A stretch of DNA of 64,000 nt from Pollutibacter soli (lineage in GTDB: Bacteria; Bacteroidota; Bacteroidia; Chitinophagales; Chitinophagaceae): contig JARJHS010000003.1 in the NCBI GenBank assembly GCA_029269725.1, positions 278,292-342,291 on the forward strand, written 5' to 3'. Made by a program: the position numbers and the translations under genes. Below the pieces are notes generated by a model, which saw only the letters and a program-made list of their open reading frames with translations, ran no database searches and was not told the DNA's origin. Positions 63,970 through 64,000 of the stretch are shown here, piece after piece; within the stretch, counting starts at the first letter, position 1; each line of letters begins with the position of its first letter.

Positions 63970-64000
63970 TCGCTTTCATGGGATCTGTCACCGGGTCAAA

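Overview
The window looks like chromosome from a member of the Bacteroidota, most likely a Chitinophagaceae-type organism; that placement is inference. Pointers are Bacteroidota-type promoters (TTTG, 17-22 bp, TAnnTTTG) in front of rplK, rpsU, tyrS, a PorV-like gene, the tRNA-tuf operon and a tRNA-Gln; a type IX secretion PorU2/PorV2-like pair; a GH97 glycosidase; an OMP beta-barrel family receptor; many Cys lipoproteins; and start sites without clear Shine-Dalgarno sequences. There is no phage, insertion sequence, CRISPR array or obvious defence island. Most of the window is housekeeping DNA, and its interest lies in gene order, leaders and intergenic structure.

Layout. 1-2.1 kb: 3' end of an ammonium transporter plus an outer-membrane beta-barrel protein. 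2.4-5.0 kb: PEP carboxylase. 5.1-10.2 kb: thrA-thrB-thrC, preceded by a short ORF ending in eight Ile/Thr codons, a candidate attenuation leader peptide. 10.3-16.8 kb: exported or lipid-anchored proteins (GH97, lipoproteins, ThuA-like, alpha/beta hydrolase) and a GT39-like membrane protein. 17.1-19.0 kb: K+/H+ antiporter and a hotdog thioesterase. 19.3-32.8 kb: the conserved tRNA-tuf-secE-nusG-rplKAJL-rpoB block on the minus strand, interrupted by unrelated genes. A Lys/Ala-repeat histone-like gene and a LacI regulator lie between nusG and rplK, and a PHP/CehA-like lipoprotein gene lies between rplL and rpoB. rpoB ends in its own terminator and rpoC is not next to it. 33-35 kb: hibernation factor, tyrosine recombinase, S21. 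35-40.4 kb: riboflavin synthase, a GT2, a YfhO-like and a GT-C membrane protein. 40.4-46.6 kb: the PorU2/PorV2-like pair. 46.8-52 kb: tyrS, an SGNH hydrolase and an OMP-family receptor. 51.9-54.3 kb: two tRNA-Gln genes, gene-poor DNA with orphan terminators, a lipoprotein and a small membrane protein. 54.6-58.5 kb: serine hydrolase, a MetZ-like sulfhydrylase and an OsmC protein. 58.7-64 kb: sulfite reductase cysJ-cysI with a siroheme-synthase/TauE-SafE fusion.

How the genes fit together. PEP carboxylase makes oxaloacetate, which feeds aspartate. ThrABC take aspartate through homoserine to threonine, while the MetZ-like enzyme takes activated homoserine plus sulfide to homocysteine. CysJI supply the sulfide, and the fusion protein probably makes the siroheme for CysI and moves a sulfur oxyanion.

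Many intergenic gaps, including one inside the ribosomal-protein operon and the thrA-thrB gap, hold degenerate arrays of short words (GAACAACGAA, TTAAACCTT/AACGTT, AGGAGTAAGG, ATACAGAATACTG). These are not explained by any annotated feature.
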